Numbered from the stretch's first letter, positions 11,348 through 22,914 are shown. The stretch is 64,000 nt of DNA from Thauera humireducens (GCF_001051995.2 NZ_CP014646.1:434001-498000), one strand, 5' to 3'. Notes: generated by a model not told the origin, from the sequence alone. Translations and numbers: made by a program.

Positions 11348-12593
11348 GATCCGCAACTACACGATTAACTTCGGTCCGCAGCACCCGTCTGCGCACGGCG
11401 TGCTGCGTCTGGTGCTGGAACTGGACGGCGAAGTCGTCGAGCGTGCCGATCCGCATATCGGTCTGCTGCACCGCGGCACCGAAAAGCTGGCCGAAACGCG
11501 CACCTGGGTGCAGTCCGTGCCCTACATGGACCGCCTCGACTATGTGTCGATGATGTGCAACGAGCACGCCTACTGCATGGCGATCGAGAAGCTGCTCGGT
11601 GTGCAGGTGCCGGAGCGTGCGCAGTACATCCGCGTGATGTTCGACGAGGTCACGCGCATTCTGAATCACCTGCTGAATATCGGTACGCACGCACTCGACA
11701 TCGGCGCGATGACGATGGTGTTGTATACCTTCCGCGAGCGCGAGGACCTGATGGACGCCTACGAGGCGGTGTCGGGTGCGCGCATGCACGCGGCGTATTA
11801 CCGGCCGGGTGGTGTCTATCGTGATCTGCCCGATCGCATGCCGAAGTACGAGGTCAATCGGTTCAAGAACGAGAAGGTCGTTCGCGAATTGAATGCGAAC
11901 CGTGAAGGCTCGCTGCTCGACTTCCTCGAGGACTTCACGAACCGCTTCCCGACATACTGCGACGAATACGAGACGCTGCTGACCGACAACCGGATCTGGA
12001 AGCAGCGCACCGTCGGTATCGGTGTTGTCTCGCCCGAGCAGGCGCTGGCTTGGGGTTTCACCGGTCCCATGCTTCGTGGCTCCGGGGTTGCGTGGGATCT
12101 GCGCAAGAAGCAGCCCTACGAAGTCTACGACCGGATCGACTTCGACATTCCCGTCGGCAAGAACGGTGACTGCTACGACCGTTACCTGTGCCGCATGGAA
12201 GAGATGCGCCAGTCGAACCGGATCATCAAGCAGTGCATCGACTGGCTGCGCAAGAATCCCGGTCCGGTCATCACCGACAACCACAAGGTGGCACCGCCGG
12301 CGCGCGAGGACATGAAGTCCAACATGGAAGAGCTGATCCACCACTTCAAGCTCTTCACCGAGGGTATTCACGTGCCGAAGGGCGAGGTCTATGCGGCGGT
12401 GGAGCATCCGAAGGGTGAGTTCGGCGTCTATGCGGTGTCCGACGGCGCCAACAAGCCTTACCGGCTGAAGCTTCGCGCACCGGGCTTCGCGCATCTCGCG
12501 GCCATGGACGACATCGCGCGTGGGCACATGATCGCCGACGTGGTCGCCATCATCGGCACGATGGACGTCGTGTTCGGCGAGATCGACCGCTGA
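11340..12593 (+). CDS. nuoD: NADH-quinone oxidoreductase subunit D
   Basis: 49-kDa subunit that, with NuoB, forms the quinone-binding pocket; it is related to the large subunit of [NiFe] hydrogenases. I choose ATG 11340 ([20 protein letters not shown], 417 aa). The quinone-site loop [10 protein letters not shown] lies near residues 10-19, [14 protein letters not shown] near 38-51, and the C-terminus ends DVVFGEIDR, a standard NuoD ending. The 8-bp overlap with nuoC suggests translational coupling. Confidence 0.97.
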   Translation: MAEIRNYTINFGPQHPSAHGVLRLVLELDGEVVERADPHIGLLHRGTEKLAETRTWVQSVPYMDRLDYVSMMCNEHAYCMAIEKLLGVQVPERAQYIRVMFDEVTRILNHLLNIGTHALDIGAMTMVLYTFREREDLMDAYEAVSGARMHAAYYRPGGVYRDLPDRMPKYEVNRFKNEKVVRELNANREGSLLDFLEDFTNRFPTYCDEYETLLTDNRIWKQRTVGIGVVSPEQALAWGFTGPMLRGSGVAWDLRKKQPYEVYDRIDFDIPVGKNGDCYDRYLCRMEEMRQSNRIIKQCIDWLRKNPGPVITDNHKVAPPAREDMKSNMEELIHHFKLFTEGIHVPKGEVYAAVEHPKGEFGVYAVSDGANKPYRLKLRAPGFAHLAAMDDIARGHMIADVVAIIGTMDVVFGEIDR

Positions 12594-12648
12594 AGGTCGT
12601 GACCGTAGCAAACAAGAATCGGCAGGCTATCCGGAAGATCAAGACGAC

Positions 12649-13128
12649 ATGCTGAGCCAGGAATCGCTGCAACAGATAGATCGAGAGATCGCCAAGTACC
12701 CATCGGATCAGAAGCAGTCCGCCGTGATGGCGGCGCTGCGGATCGCGCAGGTCGAGAAGGGCTGGCTGCCGAAGGAGCTCATCGAGTTCGTCGCGCGCTA
12801 CCTCGACATGCCGCCGATCGCCGCCTTCGAGGTGGCAAGCTTCTACAACATGTACGACCTCCATCCGGTCGGTCGCCACAAGATCACCGTCTGCACGAAT
12901 CTGCCCTGTGCGCTGTCGGGGGGTGTGCATGCCGGTGAATACCTCAGGCAGAAGCTGGGTATCGGCTTCAATGAGACCACTCCCGACGGCAAGTTCACGC
13001 TGAAGGAAGGCGAGTGCATGGGCGCCTGTGGCGACGCCCCGGTGCTGCTGGTGAACAACCATCACATGTGCAGCTGGATGACCACCGAGAAGATCGACCA
13101 GATGCTGGCCGACCTGGACAAGAAATGA
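12649..13128 (+). CDS. nuoE: NADH-quinone oxidoreductase subunit E
   Basis: 24-kDa subunit carrying [2Fe-2S] cluster N1a and helping the NADH-oxidising module. The 159-aa protein has the four ligands as C-x4-C in CTNLPC and C-x3-C in CMGAC. The N-terminal part has the family motif [16 protein letters not shown] 55-bp gap separates it from nuoD. Its TGA overlaps the nuoF ATG as ATGA. Confidence 0.97.
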   Translation: MLSQESLQQIDREIAKYPSDQKQSAVMAALRIAQVEKGWLPKELIEFVARYLDMPPIAAFEVASFYNMYDLHPVGRHKITVCTNLPCALSGGVHAGEYLRQKLGIGFNETTPDGKFTLKEGECMGACGDAPVLLVNNHHMCSWMTTEKIDQMLADLDKK

Positions 13129-14444
13129 GCACGCAAGGAATGATCCTCGCCGGCTGTGACGGCGACCGCACCTGGCGGCTCCAGGACTATGTCGCGCGGG
13201 GCGGTTACGCCGCACTGCGCCGGATCGTCGCCGAGAAGATTCCCCAGGACACGATCATCGGCGAGCTGAAGACTTCGGTGCTGCGCGGTCGTGGCGGTGC
13301 CGGCTTCCCGACGGGCTTGAAGTGGAGCTTCATGCCGCGCTCGTTCCCGGGCGACAAGTACCTCGCCTGCAACTCCGACGAAGGCGAACCGGGTACCTTC
13401 AAGGACCGCGACATCCTGCGCTACAACCCGCACAGCGTCATCGAGGGCATGGCGATTGCCGCCTATGCGATGGGGGCTGCGCGCGGTTACAACTACATCC
13501 ACGGCGAGATCTTCGAGGTGTATCAGCGCTTCGAGGAAGCGCTGGCCGAGGCGCGGACCGCTGGTTTGATCGGGCAGAACATCCTGGGCTCGGACTTCTC
13601 GTTCGAACTCTTCGCCCATCACGGCTACGGTGCGTACATCTGCGGCGAGGAAACGGCGCTGCTGGAATCGATCGAAGGCAAGAAGGGGCAGCCCCGCTTC
13701 AAGCCGCCGTTCCCGGCAAGTTACGGCCTTTACGGCAAGCCGACCACGATCAACAACACGGAAACCTTCGCGTCCGTGCCGTTCATCATGAACATGGGCG
13801 GCGAGGCCTTCCTGAATCTCGGAAAGCCCAACAACGGCGGCATGAAGCTGTTCTCTGTGTCGGGCCACGTCAATCGCCCGGGCAACTACGAGATTCCGCT
13901 CGGCACGCCGTTCTCCGAGTTGCTCGAGATGGCGGGTGGCATGCGAGGCGGACGCAAGCTAAAGGCCGTGATCCCGGGAGGCTCGTCAGCGCCGGTCGTG
14001 CCGGGCAGCGTCATGATGGACTGCACGATGGATTACGACTCGATCTCGAAGGCGGGTTCGATGCTCGGTTCCGGTGCGGTGATCGTGATGGACGAGACGA
14101 CCTGCATGGTGAAGGCGCTCGAGCGTCTGTCCTACTTCTACTTCGAGGAGTCCTGCGGTCAGTGCACGCCCTGTCGTGAAGGCACCGGCTGGCTCTATCG
14201 CGTGGTCCACCGCATCGAGAACGGCCTCGGCCGTCCGGACGATCTCGATCTGCTGAATTCCGTGACGGCCAACATCATGGGTCGCACCATCTGCGCGCTG
14301 GGCGATGCCGCATCGATGCCGGTGCAGAGCTTCGTCAAGCATTTCGGCGCAGAGTTCGAATACCACATCGAAAACAAGAAGTGCCTCGTGCCGCCGGAAG
14401 TGCAGCGCGCGGGCAGTCAAATCTACGTGAGCCCGTCATGCTAG
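13125..14444 (+). CDS. nuoF: NADH-quinone oxidoreductase subunit F (NADH/FMN binding)
   Basis: 51-kDa subunit that oxidises NADH through FMN and [4Fe-4S] cluster N3. From ATG 13125 ([10 protein letters not shown]) it has 439 aa. [13 protein letters not shown] near residues 54-66 is the NADH-binding glycine loop, [14 protein letters not shown] the FMN region, [15 protein letters not shown] a conserved flavin site, and [11 protein letters not shown] the cluster site. The start overlaps nuoE by 4 bp and the end overlaps nuoG by 7 bp. Confidence 0.97.
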   Translation: MSTQGMILAGCDGDRTWRLQDYVARGGYAALRRIVAEKIPQDTIIGELKTSVLRGRGGAGFPTGLKWSFMPRSFPGDKYLACNSDEGEPGTFKDRDILRYNPHSVIEGMAIAAYAMGAARGYNYIHGEIFEVYQRFEEALAEARTAGLIGQNILGSDFSFELFAHHGYGAYICGEETALLESIEGKKGQPRFKPPFPASYGLYGKPTTINNTETFASVPFIMNMGGEAFLNLGKPNNGGMKLFSVSGHVNRPGNYEIPLGTPFSELLEMAGGMRGGRKLKAVIPGGSSAPVVPGSVMMDCTMDYDSISKAGSMLGSGAVIVMDETTCMVKALERLSYFYFEESCGQCTPCREGTGWLYRVVHRIENGLGRPDDLDLLNSVTANIMGRTICALGDAASMPVQSFVKHFGAEFEYHIENKKCLVPPEVQRAGSQIYVSPSC

Positions 14445-16780
14445 AGATCGAAATCGACGGCAAGCAGGTCCAGGTCGACGACGGCAGCACCGTAATGGAT
14501 GCCGCCGCGGTTGCTGGCGCCTACATCCCGCACTTCTGCTACCACAAGAAACTGTCGATCGCGGCCAACTGCCGCATGTGTCTGGTGCAGGTTGAGAAAG
14601 CGCCCAAGCCGTTGCCGGCCTGTGCGACGCCCGTCACCAACGGCATGAAGGTGTGGACCCACTCGGAACTCGCCGTGAAGGCCCAGAAGGGCGTCATGGA
14701 GTTCCTGCTCATCAACCACCCGCTCGACTGCCCGATCTGCGATCAGGGTGGAGAATGCCAGTTGCAGGATCTGGCGGTCGGTTATGGCTCCACGGCCTCG
14801 CGCTACCAGGAAGAGAAGCGCGTCGTCTTCAACAAGAATCTCGGTTCGCTCGTGTCGACCGACATGACGCGCTGCATCAACTGCACGCGCTGTGTCCGTT
14901 TCACGGCCGAGATCGCCGGCGAGATGGAGCTGGGTCAGGCCTTCCGCGGCGAGCATGCGGAGATCATGCCCTTCATCGAGAAGACGATCGACTCCGAGCT
15001 GTCGGGCAACATCATCGATCTGTGCCCGGTTGGCGCATTGACGTCGAAGCCGTTCCGCTTCGCCGCCCGCACGTGGGAGTTGTCACGGCGCAAGTCGGTC
15101 AGCCCGCACGATTCGCTGGGTGCAAACCTGATCGTCCAGACCAAGCACGACGTCGTGAAGCGTGTGCTGCCGTTCGAGAACGAAGACGTCAACGAGTGCT
15201 GGCTGTCGGACAAGGATCGCTTCTCCTACGAGGCGCTCAATGGGGACGAACGCCTGACGGCCCCGATGATCAAGCAGGGCGGCGAGTGGAAACGCGTCGA
15301 CTGGCAGGCCGCGCTTGAATTCGTTGCGACCGGGCTGCGCGACATCGCCAAGGATCATGGCCCTGCGTCGATCGGCGCGCTGGGTTCGCCGCACTCGACG
15401 CTCGAGGAACTCTATCTGCTGCAGAAGCTGGTTCGTGGCGTCGGCTCGGATAACGTCGATTTCCGCCTGCGTCAGTCGGATTTCCGTGCTGATGGCAAGC
15501 GCAGTGGCGCGCCCTGGCTCGGCATGCCCGTCGCGGGCGTGAAGGACCTGAATCGCCTGCTCGTGGTGGGCAGCTTCTTGCGCAAGGATGCGCCGCTGCT
15601 TGCTCAGCGCGTTCGCCAGGCCGCGAAGAAGGGCCTGCATGTCAGCGCGATCGGGCCGAACGCCGAAGAATGGCTGTTGCCGGTCAAGCATCGTGCGCTG
15701 GTTGCGCCGTCGGCCATGGTCGCGATGCTCGCTGAGGTGGTCGCGGCCCTGTCTGCAGCAAAGGGCGTCGAGGTCTCGGTCGCCTTGCACGGCAAGCTGC
15801 CTGGCGTCGTGTCCGACGCCGCGCGTGGCATCGCAGAGAGCCTCGCAAGCGGGGGCAAGGTTGCGGTGTTGCTGGGTAACCTCGCCGCCCAGCATGGACG
15901 TGCGAGCGAGTTGCAGATGCTCGCCCAGGAAGTTGCACGCCTGTCCGGCGGCACGTTCGGCTTCATCGGCGATGCGGCGAACAGCGTCGGCGGATACCTC
16001 GCAGGCGCGACGCCTGGTGCAGACGGCCTCAATGCGCTCAGCATGATCGCGCAGCCCCGTCAGGCTTACGTGGTGCTCGGCGCCGAACCTGATTTCGATT
16101 TCGCCGACCCAGTGGCCACGAAGGCAGCCCTCGGCAGCGCGCAACTGGTTGTCGGCCTGAGCGCCTTCGACTCGGCGTCGTTGCGCGGCGTCGCCGATGT
16201 GATGCTGCCGATCGCACCCTTCACGGAAACCTCCGGTACCTACGTGAACTGCGAAGGCCGTGCGCAGAGCTTCACCGCTGTCGCGCGCCCGCAGGGCGAG
16301 ACGCGGCCGGGCTGGAAGGTCCTGCGCGTGCTCGGCAACATGCTGTCGCTCGACGGTTTCTCGCAGGGGGATTCGGAGGCCGTGCGCGACGAAGCCTTGG
16401 CCAGCGGCATCGCCGAGCGGCTCGACAACGGTCTCGAGGGCGTGTTGGTATCGTCAGCAGTGGCGGCGGCCGGTGCGCTCGAGCGCGTGACCGATGTGCC
16501 GATCCATTTCGCCGACCCGATCGTGCGTCGTGCGCCATCGCTGCAGAAGACCCGTGACGCTGCAGCGCCGGTGGCTCGTATCGCCCCTGAGACCCTTGCT
16601 GCGCTCGGCGTCAATGCCGGCGATCGCGTGCGGGTCCGCCAGGCTGGCGGTGGGCAGGCGGATCTCGTGGCACAGGCCGACGCCGGCCTCGCGGCCGGCT
16701 GCGTGCGGATTGCTGCGGCACATCTTTCAACCGCAGCGCTGGGCGCGATGAGCGGTGATGTCAGCGTGGAGCGTGTCTGA
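14438..16780 (+). CDS. nuoG: NADH-quinone oxidoreductase subunit G
   Basis: 75-kDa iron-sulfur subunit of the peripheral arm. From ATG 14438 ([16 protein letters not shown]) it has 780 aa. An N-terminal ferredoxin domain carries [17 protein letters not shown]; then come [15 protein letters not shown] and the [10 protein letters not shown] cluster site, followed by a long molybdopterin-oxidoreductase-like domain with no visible cofactor role in this family. It overlaps nuoF by 7 bp and shares one base with nuoH (TGATG). Confidence 0.96.
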   Translation: MLEIEIDGKQVQVDDGSTVMDAAAVAGAYIPHFCYHKKLSIAANCRMCLVQVEKAPKPLPACATPVTNGMKVWTHSELAVKAQKGVMEFLLINHPLDCPICDQGGECQLQDLAVGYGSTASRYQEEKRVVFNKNLGSLVSTDMTRCINCTRCVRFTAEIAGEMELGQAFRGEHAEIMPFIEKTIDSELSGNIIDLCPVGALTSKPFRFAARTWELSRRKSVSPHDSLGANLIVQTKHDVVKRVLPFENEDVNECWLSDKDRFSYEALNGDERLTAPMIKQGGEWKRVDWQAALEFVATGLRDIAKDHGPASIGALGSPHSTLEELYLLQKLVRGVGSDNVDFRLRQSDFRADGKRSGAPWLGMPVAGVKDLNRLLVVGSFLRKDAPLLAQRVRQAAKKGLHVSAIGPNAEEWLLPVKHRALVAPSAMVAMLAEVVAALSAAKGVEVSVALHGKLPGVVSDAARGIAESLASGGKVAVLLGNLAAQHGRASELQMLAQEVARLSGGTFGFIGDAANSVGGYLAGATPGADGLNALSMIAQPRQAYVVLGAEPDFDFADPVATKAALGSAQLVVGLSAFDSASLRGVADVMLPIAPFTETSGTYVNCEGRAQSFTAVARPQGETRPGWKVLRVLGNMLSLDGFSQGDSEAVRDEALASGIAERLDNGLEGVLVSSAVAAAGALERVTDVPIHFADPIVRRAPSLQKTRDAAAPVARIAPETLAALGVNAGDRVRVRQAGGGQADLVAQADAGLAAGCVRIAAAHLSTAALGAMSGDVSVERV

Positions 16781-17829
16781 TGGAAGCGATGCTGCAACCC
16801 GTCGCCGATTTCTTCGGCCCGACCTGGCCGGCCGTGTGGACGCTGGTCAAGATCGTCGCGATCATCGCGCCGCTCATGATTGCGGTCGCCTATCTGACGC
16901 TGGCCGAGCGCAAGGTCATCGGCTTCATGCAGGTCCGGTTCGGGCCGAATCGCGTCGGCCCCTGGGGACTGCTGCAACCGATCGCGGACGGCGTCAAGCT
17001 GCTCCTCAAGGAGATCATTGTCCCCAGCGGTGCGAGCAAGGGGCTCTTCATCCTCGGCCCGATCCTCGCAATCGCGCCGTCGCTTGCGGCATGGGCGGTG
17101 ATTCCTTTCGATGACGGGCTGGTGCTGGCGAACGTCAATGCCGGCCTGCTGTTCCTGCTGGCGATCACCTCGATGGAGGTTTATGGCGTGATCGTGGCCG
17201 GCTGGGCATCGAACTCGAAATATCCCTTCCTCGGCTCGATGCGTGCGGCTGCACAGATGGTGTCGTATGAAGTGTCGATGGGCTTCGCCCTGATCTGCGT
17301 GCTGCTGATCTCGGCGAGCCTGAACCTGACCGACATCGTGACCTCGCAGGGGCAGGGGCGCTTTGCCGACATGGGGCTGGGTTTCCTGTCGTGGAACTGG
17401 TTACCGCTGCTGCCGATGTTCGTCGTGTATGTGATCTCGGGCATCGCCGAGACCAACCGCGCGCCGTTCGACGTGGTGGAAGGTGAGGCGGAGGTGGTCG
17501 CGGGTCACATGGTCGAGTACTCGGGCATGGCCTTCGCGCTGTTCTTCCTCGCGGAGTACGCCAACATGATCCTGGTCTCGATTCTGACCTCGGTCCTGTT
17601 CCTGGGCGGCTGGCTGTCGCCGGTGGGTTTCCTGCCTGACGGCTTCCATTGGCTCGCACTGAAGACGGCTGCCATCCTTTTCGTCTTCCTTTGGGCGCGC
17701 GCCACGTTCCCGCGGTTCCGCTACGACCAGATCATGCGGTTGGGCTGGAAGGTATTCATACCGGTTACCCTCGTGTGGGTGTTTGTCGTGGCGGTGTGGT
17801 TGATGTCGCCGCTGTCGATCTGGAGTTGA
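16780..17829 (+). CDS. nuoH: NADH-quinone oxidoreductase subunit H
   Basis: Membrane subunit forming much of the quinone tunnel. The 349-aa protein has eight hydrophobic helices. Signatures include [22 protein letters not shown] near residues 44-65, of which AERK and GPNRVGP are decisive, [17 protein letters not shown], and the acidic loop [20 protein letters not shown] with key EAE, which lies in the quinone channel. Start overlaps nuoG by one base. Confidence 0.97.
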   Translation: MEAMLQPVADFFGPTWPAVWTLVKIVAIIAPLMIAVAYLTLAERKVIGFMQVRFGPNRVGPWGLLQPIADGVKLLLKEIIVPSGASKGLFILGPILAIAPSLAAWAVIPFDDGLVLANVNAGLLFLLAITSMEVYGVIVAGWASNSKYPFLGSMRAAAQMVSYEVSMGFALICVLLISASLNLTDIVTSQGQGRFADMGLGFLSWNWLPLLPMFVVYVISGIAETNRAPFDVVEGEAEVVAGHMVEYSGMAFALFFLAEYANMILVSILTSVLFLGGWLSPVGFLPDGFHWLALKTAAILFVFLWARATFPRFRYDQIMRLGWKVFIPVTLVWVFVVAVWLMSPLSIWS

Positions 17830-17836
17830 GAAGACC

Positions 17837-18322
17837 ATGGGTGCCAAGGATTACATCGGCAGTCTGTTCCTGAAGGAACTGCTCAAGGGCATGGCCCTGA
17901 CCGGGCGGCATTTCTTCCAGCGCAAGATCACTGTCCTGTTCCCGGAAGAAAAGACGCCGCAGAGCAACCGATTCCGGGGACTGCATGCGCTGCGTCGCTA
18001 CCCGAATGGCGAAGAGCGCTGCATTGCTTGCAAGCTGTGCGAAGCGATCTGTCCCGCGATGGCGATCACCATCGAATCGGAGCAACGCGACGACGGTTCG
18101 CGGCGCACAAGCCGCTACGACATCGACCTGACGAAGTGCATCTTCTGCGGATTCTGCGAAGAGGCCTGTCCGGTCGATGCAATCGTCGAGACGCGAGTGT
18201 TCGAGTACCACGGTGAACAGCGGGGCGATCTCTACTACACCAAGCAGATGTTGCTGGCGGTGGGGGATCGCTACGAGTCGCAGATCGCGGCCGACCGCGA
18301 ACAGGACGCGAAGTACCGCTAA
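17837..18322 (+). CDS. nuoI: NADH-quinone oxidoreductase subunit I
   Basis: TYKY subunit holding clusters N6a and N6b. The 161-aa protein has two 2[4Fe-4S] ferredoxin motifs, [12 protein letters not shown] near residues 62-73 and [12 protein letters not shown] near 101-112, each C-x2-C-x2-C-x3-CP. The region before the first motif, including [17 protein letters not shown], is typical. It begins 7 bp after nuoH. Confidence 0.97.
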   Translation: MGAKDYIGSLFLKELLKGMALTGRHFFQRKITVLFPEEKTPQSNRFRGLHALRRYPNGEERCIACKLCEAICPAMAITIESEQRDDGSRRTSRYDIDLTKCIFCGFCEEACPVDAIVETRVFEYHGEQRGDLYYTKQMLLAVGDRYESQIAADREQDAKYR

Positions 18323-18355
18323 CGGACGGCGCCCTGCGCGCCACGAGTCAAGAAC

Positions 18356-18961
18356 ATGGAATTCAAGACCTTCGTCTTCTACTTTCTCGCCGCGATCATG
18401 GTGTTCGCGGCGCTGAGGGTGATCACAGCCCGGAATCCGGTGCATGCCGCGCTGTTCCTGGTGCTGACCTTCTTCAACGCGGGTGGCATCTGGCTGCTGC
18501 TGCAGGCCGAGTTCCTCGCGATCACGCTGGTGATGGTGTACGTCGGCGCAGTGATGGTGCTGTTCCTGTTCGTGGTCATGATGCTCGACATCAACCTGGA
18601 CAGGATCCGCGAGGGTTTCTGGAGTTACCTGCCGGTCGGTGCGCTGGTCGGCATCCTGATGCTGGTCGAGATGGTCATGGTGCTCGGGGGCTCCTACTTC
18701 GGGCTCGAGGCGATGCCGGCGCCGCCGGCTGCGGGTGAAGGGTTCAGCAACACCCGCGAACTCGGGCGGGTGCTCTACACCGATTACGTCTATCCGTTCG
18801 AACTGGCTTCGCTCGTGTTGCTGGTGGCGATGGTGGCCGCTGTGGCGCTGACGCTGCGCAAGCGCAAGGGCATCAAGTACATGCATCCGTCGGACCAGGT
18901 GGCCGTCAAGCGCGAAGGGCGCGTCGAGCTGGTCAAGATGCAGGCCGAGAAAGAAGACTGA
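18356..18961 (+). CDS. nuoJ: NADH-quinone oxidoreductase subunit J
   Basis: Membrane subunit of complex I. The 201-aa protein has five membrane helices; the conserved ARNPVHAALFLVLTFFNAGG segment is near residues 22-41 and VYVGAVMVLFLFVVMML, with the family pi-bulge region, is near 60-76. The C-terminal 40 residues are charged and cytoplasmic or periplasmic. It begins 33 bp after nuoI. Confidence 0.96.
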   Translation: MEFKTFVFYFLAAIMVFAALRVITARNPVHAALFLVLTFFNAGGIWLLLQAEFLAITLVMVYVGAVMVLFLFVVMMLDINLDRIREGFWSYLPVGALVGILMLVEMVMVLGGSYFGLEAMPAPPAAGEGFSNTRELGRVLYTDYVYPFELASLVLLVAMVAAVALTLRKRKGIKYMHPSDQVAVKREGRVELVKMQAEKED

Positions 18962-19020
18962 ACCCGCACGCGAACAAAGAAACGCACCGGTAACAGACCG
19001 GTGCGATCAGGGAGTCACAG

Positions 19021-19326
19021 ATGCTTTCGCTTTCCCATTTCCTCATCCTGGGCGCGATCCTGTTCGCGATCAGCGTGGTCGGGATCTTCCTCAACCGGAA
19101 GAACCTGATCGTGCTGCTGATGGCCATCGAACTGATGCTGCTTGCGGTGAACATGAACTTCATCGCCTTCTCGCACTATCTCGGCGACATTGCCGGCCAG
19201 GTTTTCGTTTTCTTCATCCTCACGGTCGCGGCTGCCGAGTCGGCAATCGGTCTGGCGATCCTGATCGTCATGTTCCGGAACATGCGCACGATCCATGTGG
19301 ATGATCTGGACAGCCTCAAGGGTTAA
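19021..19326 (+). CDS. nuoK: NADH-quinone oxidoreductase subunit K
   Basis: Smallest membrane subunit (101 aa, three helices), homologous to MrpC of Na+/H+ antiporters. It has the two helix glutamates expected for proton transfer: one in [11 protein letters not shown] near residues 35-45 and one in [14 protein letters not shown] near 69-82. [12 protein letters not shown] [14 protein letters not shown] precedes the first. GGGAG-like GGAG at 19012-19015 serves the start. Confidence 0.97.
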   Translation: MLSLSHFLILGAILFAISVVGIFLNRKNLIVLLMAIELMLLAVNMNFIAFSHYLGDIAGQVFVFFILTVAAAESAIGLAILIVMFRNMRTIHVDDLDSLKG

Positions 19327-19338
19327 GGAAGCGTCACG

Positions 19339-21360
19339 ATGACGGACATGCAGACTCTCTATCTCCTCGTCCCGCTGGCGCCGCTGGCCGGGGCGATCCT
19401 TGCCGGCCTGTTCGGCAAGACCATCGGGCGCACCGGCGCGCACATCGTCACCATCCTTGGCGTTGCGATTGCGCTGGCAGCCTCGGTCGTGATCTACCAG
19501 GACGTTCAGGCGGGCAACACCTTCAACGGCACCATCTACACCTGGATGGTTGCCGGTGGCATCACCTTCGAGGTGGGTTTCCTGATCGACTCGCTGACCG
19601 TCATGATGATGCTGGTCGTGACCTTCGTGTCGCTGATGGTGCATATCTACACCATCGGCTACATGTCCGAGGACCCGGGCTACCAGCGCTTCTTCAGCTA
19701 CATCTCGTTGTTCACCTTCTCCATGCTGATGCTGGTGATGTCCAACAACTTCCTGCAGTTGTTCTTCGGCTGGGAAGCGGTGGGGCTCGTCTCGTATCTG
19801 CTGATCGGTTTCTGGTATGACCGCCCGACGGCCATCTACGCCAACCTGAAAGCCTTCCTGGTGAACCGCGTGGGCGACTTCGGTTTCCTGCTCGGCATCG
19901 GCCTGATTGCCGCCTATGCAGGCACGCTGAATTACGCCGAAGTCTTCGCGAAGGCCGGCGAACTCGCTTCGCAGGACATGGCCGTGACCGGCTGGCCGCT
20001 CATTACCGCGATTTGCATCTGCCTGTTCATCGGCGCGATGGGCAAGTCGGCCCAGGTGCCGCTGCACGTCTGGCTGCCGGACTCAATGGAGGGCCCGACC
20101 CCGATCTCGGCACTGATCCACGCCGCGACCATGGTGACTGCCGGCATCTTCATGGTGGCGCGCATGTCGCCGCTGTTCGAACTGTCGGACGCAGCGCTGT
20201 CCTTCGTGCTCGTGATCGGTGCGACGACCGCGCTGTTCATGGGGTTCCTCGGCATCGTGCAGAACGACATCAAGCGCGTCGTGGCGTATTCGACGCTGTC
20301 GCAGCTCGGCTACATGACGGTCGCGCTGGGCGTGTCGGCTTACTCGGCCGCGGTGTTCCACCTGATGACGCACGCCTTCTTCAAGGCGCTGCTGTTCCTT
20401 GGCGCCGGTTCGGTGATCATCGGCATGCACCACGACCAGGACATGCGGAACATGGGCGGCCTGTGGAAATACATGCCCATCACGTGGATGACCTCTTTGC
20501 TGGGTTCCCTCGCGCTGATCGGCTTCCCGCTGTTTTCGGGCTTCTACTCGAAGGACTCAATCATCGAGGCCGTGCATGCCTCGACGATCCCGGGCGCGGG
20601 CTACGCACTGTTCTGCGTGCTGCTGGGGGTGTTCGTCACCGCGTTCTACTCCTTCCGCATGTATTTCCTCGTCTTCCATGGCGAGGAGCGCTTCGGCAAG
20701 GCCGACGGGCACCATGACCACCACGGTGATCACGATGACGAAGAACCCGCGGCCGATCATCACCATGGTCTCGCTCCGGGCCAGAAACCGCACGAGTCGC
20801 CGTGGGTCGTGACGCTGCCGCTGGTGCTGCTGGCGATCCCGTCGGTGCTGATCGGTTTCTTCACCATCGAGCCGATGCTGTTCGGCGACTGGTTCAAGGG
20901 TGTGATCTCCGTCGGCGACAACCATGTCGGCCTGAAGGAGCTCGAAGCGGCGTTCCACGGTCCCGTCGCAATGGCCTTGCACGGCCTGCAGACCGCGCCG
21001 TTCTGGCTGGCGATGGGGGGAGTCGCAACCGCCTGGCTGTTCTACATGGTCAAGCCGGGCATCCCGGCCGCGATCCAGCGCACCTTCAAGCCGATCCACA
21101 GCCTGCTCGAGAACAAGTACTACTTCGACCGCTTCAACGAAATCGTCTTTGCCGGTGGTGCGCGAGCGCTGGGCAAGGGCCTGTGGAAGGCGGGCGACCA
21201 GGCACTGATCGACGGTGTGGCGGTGAATGGCACCGCGCGGCTGGTGGGCTGGGTCGCGCAGATGTCGCGCCTGTTCCAGACCGGCCATCTGTACCAGTAC
21301 GCCTTCATGATGATCATCGGCGTGTTCATCCTGCTCACCTTCTGGTTCAACCGCGGGTAA
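19339..21360 (+). CDS. nuoL: NADH-quinone oxidoreductase subunit L
   Basis: Largest antiporter-like proton-pumping subunit (673 aa), with a predicted 14-16 helices and the long lateral amphipathic helix toward the C-terminus. Signatures are GWEAVGLVSYLLIGFWY near residues 143-159, GKSAQVPLHVWLPDSMEGPT (pumping Lys region) and ALIHAATMVTAGIFM. A loop rich in His and Asp occupies about residues 455-476 (20704-20769); such loops occur in other beta-proteobacterial NuoL proteins, but its role is unknown. It begins 12 bp after nuoK. Confidence 0.97.
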   Translation: MTDMQTLYLLVPLAPLAGAILAGLFGKTIGRTGAHIVTILGVAIALAASVVIYQDVQAGNTFNGTIYTWMVAGGITFEVGFLIDSLTVMMMLVVTFVSLMVHIYTIGYMSEDPGYQRFFSYISLFTFSMLMLVMSNNFLQLFFGWEAVGLVSYLLIGFWYDRPTAIYANLKAFLVNRVGDFGFLLGIGLIAAYAGTLNYAEVFAKAGELASQDMAVTGWPLITAICICLFIGAMGKSAQVPLHVWLPDSMEGPTPISALIHAATMVTAGIFMVARMSPLFELSDAALSFVLVIGATTALFMGFLGIVQNDIKRVVAYSTLSQLGYMTVALGVSAYSAAVFHLMTHAFFKALLFLGAGSVIIGMHHDQDMRNMGGLWKYMPITWMTSLLGSLALIGFPLFSGFYSKDSIIEAVHASTIPGAGYALFCVLLGVFVTAFYSFRMYFLVFHGEERFGKADGHHDHHGDHDDEEPAADHHHGLAPGQKPHESPWVVTLPLVLLAIPSVLIGFFTIEPMLFGDWFKGVISVGDNHVGLKELEAAFHGPVAMALHGLQTAPFWLAMGGVATAWLFYMVKPGIPAAIQRTFKPIHSLLENKYYFDRFNEIVFAGGARALGKGLWKAGDQALIDGVAVNGTARLVGWVAQMSRLFQTGHLYQYAFMMIIGVFILLTFWFNRG

Positions 21361-21432
21361 GCAGGACACGGCGGCAGGAATACATAACAAGATGGAACGC
21401 GCCGTACGCGGCGCACTGAACGGAAAGCAACG

Positions 21433-22914
21433 ATGACGGACATTCCTCTCCTCAGTCTGGCGATCTGGGTGCCGATTCTCGGCGGCCTGCTGGTGCTCGC
21501 GACCGGCGCCGATCGCAATGCCCCGCTGGCGCGCATGCTCGCCCTCGCGGTTGCGGTGGCTGGTTTCGTCGTGACCCTTCCGCTCTACACCGGCTTCGAC
21601 ACGACGACGAGCGCGATGCAGTTCGTCGAGATGACGTCCTGGGTGCCGCGGTTCAACATCAATTACCACCTCGGCGTCGACGGCATCTCGGTGCTGTTCG
21701 TGATCCTCAATGCCTTCATCACGATCACGGTCGTCCTGGCGGGCTGGAAGGTCATCGATGACAGGGTGGCGCAGTACATGGCGGCCTTCCTGATCATGTC
21801 GGGGCTGATGAACGGCATTTTCTCGGCACTGGACGGCGTGCTGTTCTACGTGTTCTTCGAGGCCTCGCTGATCCCGATGTACCTGATCATCGGCGTGTGG
21901 GGCGGTCCCAACCGTGTGTATGCGGCGATCAAGTTCTTTCTCTACACGCTGCTCGGCTCGCTGCTGATGCTGGTCGTGCTGCTTTACCTGTTCATGCAGT
22001 CGGGCGGCAGCTTCAGCATTCTCGACTGGCACCAGCTTCCCCTGCCGATCGAGCCGCAGATTCTCATCTTCCTGGCCTTCCTGATCGCCTTTGGGGTCAA
22101 GGTACCGATGTGGCCGGTGCACACCTGGCTGCCTGATGCCCACGTCGAGGCGCCGACGGGTGGCTCCGTCGTGCTGGCCGCGATCGCGCTGAAGCTGGGT
22201 GCCTATGGTTTCCTGCGCTTCTCGTTGCCGATCGTGCCCGATGCTTCGCAGGAGCTGGCCTGGCTCGTGATCATGCTGTCGCTGATCGCCGTGGTGTATA
22301 TCGGTTTCGTCGCGTTGGTTCAGGCCGACATGAAGAAGCTGGTGGCCTATTCGTCGATCTCGCACATGGGCTTCGTCACCTTGGGCTTCTTCATCTTCAA
22401 TCCGCTGGGGGTGGAAGGCGCGATCGTCCAGATGATTTCCCACGGTTTCGTGTCGGCCGCGATGTTCCTTTGCATCGGGGTCCTGTACGACCGCGTGCAT
22501 TCGCGCCAGATCGCCGATTACGGCGGTGTGGTGCACACCATGCCCAAGTTCGCCGCGTTCTTCATGCTGTTCGCGATGGCCAACTCGGGTCTCCCGGCGA
22601 CGTCGGGTTTCGTGGGCGAGTTCATGGTCGTGCTGGGGGCAGTGCAGTACAACTTCTGGATCGGCTTCATCGCCGCCACCACGCTGATCCTCGGTGCCGC
22701 GTATTCGCTCTGGATGTACAAGCGCGTGGTGTTCGGCAAGGTCGCCAACAAGCATGTGGCCGAACTCGAAGATATCAACGCGCGCGAGTTCGCCTTCCTT
22801 GGCATCCTTGCACTCTGCGTCCTGGCGATGGGCCTGTACCCGTATCCCTTCACCGAGGTGATGCACGCGTCGGTCAACGAACTCCTGCGGCATGTTGCCG
22901 TGAGCAAGCTCTGA
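21433..22914 (+). CDS. nuoM: NADH-quinone oxidoreductase subunit M
   Basis: Antiporter-like proton-pumping subunit of complex I, 493 aa, about 14 helices. Family motifs are YHLGVDGISVLFVILNAF near residues 77-94, FFEASLIPMYLIIGVWGG with the key Glu, FGVKVPMWPVHTWLPDAHVE with the pumping Lys and His, and AYSSISHMGFV. The preceding 72-bp gap contains no clear terminator or promoter. Confidence 0.97.
   Translation: MTDIPLLSLAIWVPILGGLLVLATGADRNAPLARMLALAVAVAGFVVTLPLYTGFDTTTSAMQFVEMTSWVPRFNINYHLGVDGISVLFVILNAFITITVVLAGWKVIDDRVAQYMAAFLIMSGLMNGIFSALDGVLFYVFFEASLIPMYLIIGVWGGPNRVYAAIKFFLYTLLGSLLMLVVLLYLFMQSGGSFSILDWHQLPLPIEPQILIFLAFLIAFGVKVPMWPVHTWLPDAHVEAPTGGSVVLAAIALKLGAYGFLRFSLPIVPDASQELAWLVIMLSLIAVVYIGFVALVQADMKKLVAYSSISHMGFVTLGFFIFNPLGVEGAIVQMISHGFVSAAMFLCIGVLYDRVHSRQIADYGGVVHTMPKFAAFFMLFAMANSGLPATSGFVGEFMVVLGAVQYNFWIGFIAATTLILGAAYSLWMYKRVVFGKVANKHVAELEDINAREFAFLGILALCVLAMGLYPYPFTEVMHASVNELLRHVAVSKL

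Noticed and set aside
20557-22893. A 778-codon minus-strand frame opposite nuoL and nuoM
   Set aside because: Antisense of two clear complex I genes; composition is dominated by His, Asp and Arg and has no domain pattern.
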